Positions 61,442-64,000 of a DNA stretch of 64,000 nt are shown one piece after another. The position numbers and the translations under genes are program-made. The notes below the pieces were generated by a model. The model saw nothing but the letters and a program-made list of their open reading frames with translations, was not told the DNA's origin and did not search any database. Positions within the stretch are counted from its first letter, which is position 1. Each line of letters begins with the position of its first letter. The stretch lies in the NCBI RefSeq assembly GCF_024763615.1, contig NC_077222.1, positions 65,100,001 through 65,164,000 on the forward strand, in the 5' to 3' direction. This stretch comes from Phlebotomus papatasi. Taxonomy: Eukaryota; Arthropoda; Insecta; Diptera; Psychodidae.

Positions 61442-64000
61442 CTGCAAAATATAATTATTTCTCACATTTTTTTTTAAGAGCCAACACCTCCGGAGTGATT
61501 TATTTTTGGCGCACGGTTAGGGTGGTGAAACATATAGAGCCTCCAAAGAATTGACGGAAGGACTGGGGTACTTTTTGGGGCAGAAGGCTCTATAAGCTGA
61601 GATGGCCTGTGGGTGGGATTTATTGTGTAACACCACTCTCTAAATGTGAAAAATATAATGGCAAACTCGTGCCAAACACTCTCAGTGCTAAAAATGGTTC
61701 TGAAACTCGTTTAAAATTTAAGTATTTAACCTAATTCGGAAATAACCGTGAGACGGTTTAAATGATTTCGATTTGATGGGATGTATCCGGTAATGAAGAA
61801 AAGCCTTAAACATATCTTGACTTTCTCTGTTTTATGGATAGTTGTTTTCTTCCACTAATAAACAAAGACAATGACGTCTCTCATTTTAGCAGCTGGTTTT
61901 TTTTACAATCATTGGATGTTCAAAACTTCTACACTGTGATATGAGATCAAACTGAAATGATCCCGAGTACTTTCCACTTGATAGAACGGTATCCAAGGGA
62001 ACGTGTTTGTGTTTAAAGAAAGTCAGTCTTCGTGGGAATGAAGAAGAAGATGCATCGGGCTTCGTGTCCTGGGTCTGATAAACGATGTATGAAATGCATA
62101 TCCCAAGGCCCAAGGAAACACGTAGATGGTTGCTTAAAGCATACGGTTAATTACCTATTGCTAAACCTTAATCTCATAATCACTTTATAATACTGACTCA
62201 AATAAGGCAGATAATAAGGCTACTTTTCTAAAGGATATTTGGAAAACAGATGGTCTATTCGTACAATGACTCTTGAGAATCTCGACCGATAACAAAAAAT
62301 AAAAGAAATAAAGCCATATGTATAAAACTTGGTCTAAAGCCCGTTTTAAAAACTATTGTATTATTGACAAACTGACCCATTCTTGACCATTTCTAAAAGT
62401 AACAACAAGTTTCTAAAGTCTAAAAACTCGAAAAATTTTGGAAAATAACTAAGGAATTATTAAACTTTATTTTCAATTTAATGCCACTTATATCAGTTAC
62501 AGTAAAACATTTACTCAAAATAGTTTTCTCAAAAAATAAAAATAATCACATTGACAGTAAAATGCTCACTGTATTTCGTTAATTTACGCATTTTAATTGC
62601 AATTCTTACGCAAATTCTCGATTACCGTATTATCTTAGCTCATACTCGGTGGCACTAGGTGAAAATAATATAAGAAAATTGAAGAAATAAAACGGTAAGC
62701 AAAAAAAACTGTACGATTAATTTCACTTACAGTTTTTTTTGCTCACCGTTTACCGCATTTTCGTTTTATTTCTTCAATTTTCTTATATTATTTTCACCTA
62801 GTGCCACCGAGTATGAGATAAGGTAATACGGCAATGGAAAATTTGCATAAGAATTGTAACGAAATGCGCAAAAGAATGAAATACGGTGAGGCTACGGCGA
62901 GAATTTTATTGTCAATGTGATTCTGACCTTACCGTGCTAACACACTAGGATTTTTCTCAATTTGTAAATTCAATTTAATTTTCAGACTAATTGTTGCTAT
63001 GCGTTATTTCACATTAAAAATCATTTGAATTGATAGATTTTCGTTTATTTATTAATATAAACTAATACTTGGTCCATCAAAACATATTTAAACATGCTAA
63101 AATAGCATAAATAAGGTTGCTCAATTAAATTTGAATTCAGCAAATCAAAATGTTAAAATTGCTCATTAATTTTAATATTATTGCAGTTAAACAAATAGTC
63201 TTTCGAACCAAAGTGTTCTTAATAAATTTATGCACTCGTAATTAATTGTGGCCAAAAAAAAATAAGTACAGTAATTAGTGATAAACTTGTACGCGAGTGA
63301 AAGTTCATTGTCGGGAGTAATTTGCTGAGATCCTCCGAAACAATTCGAAGGAAATTGTCGTATGAAGAAATCTCAGTTAAGATGACTTCATACAGATTTT
63401 CAACAAAACTGTATGTATGGCTTCCTTACAAGCCTTTTTTCTGGCATTGGGATTTTTTGCATAACAGAGAAGTGAATTAAAAGACATTTTGAATACTATC
63501 ATATATTTACCGGAGTCGTTCACAATCAAAATTCTCGCGGCACATACCTCTGAATTCTAAGATAAGCCTCTTAGCTTTAAATCTTAAAATCGAACTTTTA
63601 AATTGATTAGTATTTTTTCTGATTTAAAGATTTTTATTTATAAAGTGTTAAATTTGCCTATCCTTGTAGGCAGAAACGTCAGAATTTTATAATAAAGGCA
63701 ATTTTTGACGAAAATTGCTTCTAGTGTGTAGACACCATTAGATTTAAACATAGAAAAAAGAAGTGATGCTTTATTGAATCGTCAATTCACCCCGATCGTT
63801 GGCCTATCTGCATTTCTTTTATGTTTGCATTTGCTACAGACAAAGATATAAATGAAATAATAAGTTTATGAAACGGAGAAAAAGTTCTCGAAGTACATCA
63901 GAATCACAATTTAGAGACCGATATAAAAATTTAAAACTTAAATTTTAATCTCAAAATTCAAGAGTAAAACCCAGTAAACTTTAATATAATTTAGGTGAAA
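61442..64000. other. GARNL3 upstream intron (no exon found) with a foldback repeat
   Basis: The next GARNL3 exon upstream was looked for on the minus strand and not found. A 75-codon minus frame at 61886-62113 has no similarity to the family. The foldback at 62544-62921 is the only structure recognised. Confidence 0.45.
62544..62921. repeat. Foldback repeat, 378 bp
   Basis: ATCACATTGACAGTAAAAT at the left is mirrored by ATTTTATTGTCAATGTGAT at the right. The inner arms pair over a long near-perfect block around CTCATACTCGGTGGCACTAG. Arms are about 165-190 bp. Confidence 0.75.

Noticed and set aside
61886..62113. Possible upstream GARNL3 exon on the minus strand
   Set aside because: The peptide has no resemblance to the RapGAP N-terminal region and no matching splice phases.

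Overview
The window looks like AT-rich insect nuclear DNA, most likely from a fly or midge. Three multi-exon genes have animal orthologues that I recognise. Several introns are only 56-64 bp. Predicted start sites fit the arthropod Inr/DPE/TATA pattern, and intergenic and intronic DNA is packed with miniature inverted-repeat elements (MITEs). I cannot name the species from sequence alone.

Layout. 1-10.6 kb: no confident gene; a possible terminal exon at 204-399, then transposon debris (TA-flanked MITEs, a 2.1 kb pogo-like element holding a tRNA-derived SINE, foldback elements). 10.66-19.9 kb (+): PDZD8, six coding exons, about 978 aa, an ER-anchored SMP/PDZ/C1 lipid-transfer tether, complete from a predicted Inr+DPE start to a candidate poly(A) signal. 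22.9-36.1 kb (+): an LRRC20-like leucine-rich-repeat gene with two alternative, mutually similar first exons, each behind its own TATA-like box, giving predicted proteins of 231 and 180 aa. 42.07-61.44 kb (-): the last seven coding exons of GARNL3 (RapGAP plus CNH/citron domains); its 5' exons lie beyond the right edge. The exon joins of all three genes close in phase.

A complete BEL/Pao LTR retrotransposon (43743-52603, + strand) sits antisense in a GARNL3 intron, with a 5-bp target duplication, an uninterrupted 1864-codon Gag-Pol ORF and LTRs that read as identical outside a 75-bp tandem array. That array has 16 full units in the 5' LTR and 9 in the 3' LTR. The LTR carries a TATA + Inr + DPE promoter at canonical spacing.

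Other notable structure: a perfect 169-bp-arm palindrome inside a piggyBac-like element; MITE-in-MITE nesting, with an empty relative of one target elsewhere in the window; a large group of TAGGGGAAAGTGC-ended elements, one of which keeps a broken possible pogo/Jerky-type transposase; and a 60-nt stop-free intron splitting the PDZD8 C1 domain. I see no operons, CRISPR, rRNA genes or convincing functional tRNA genes.
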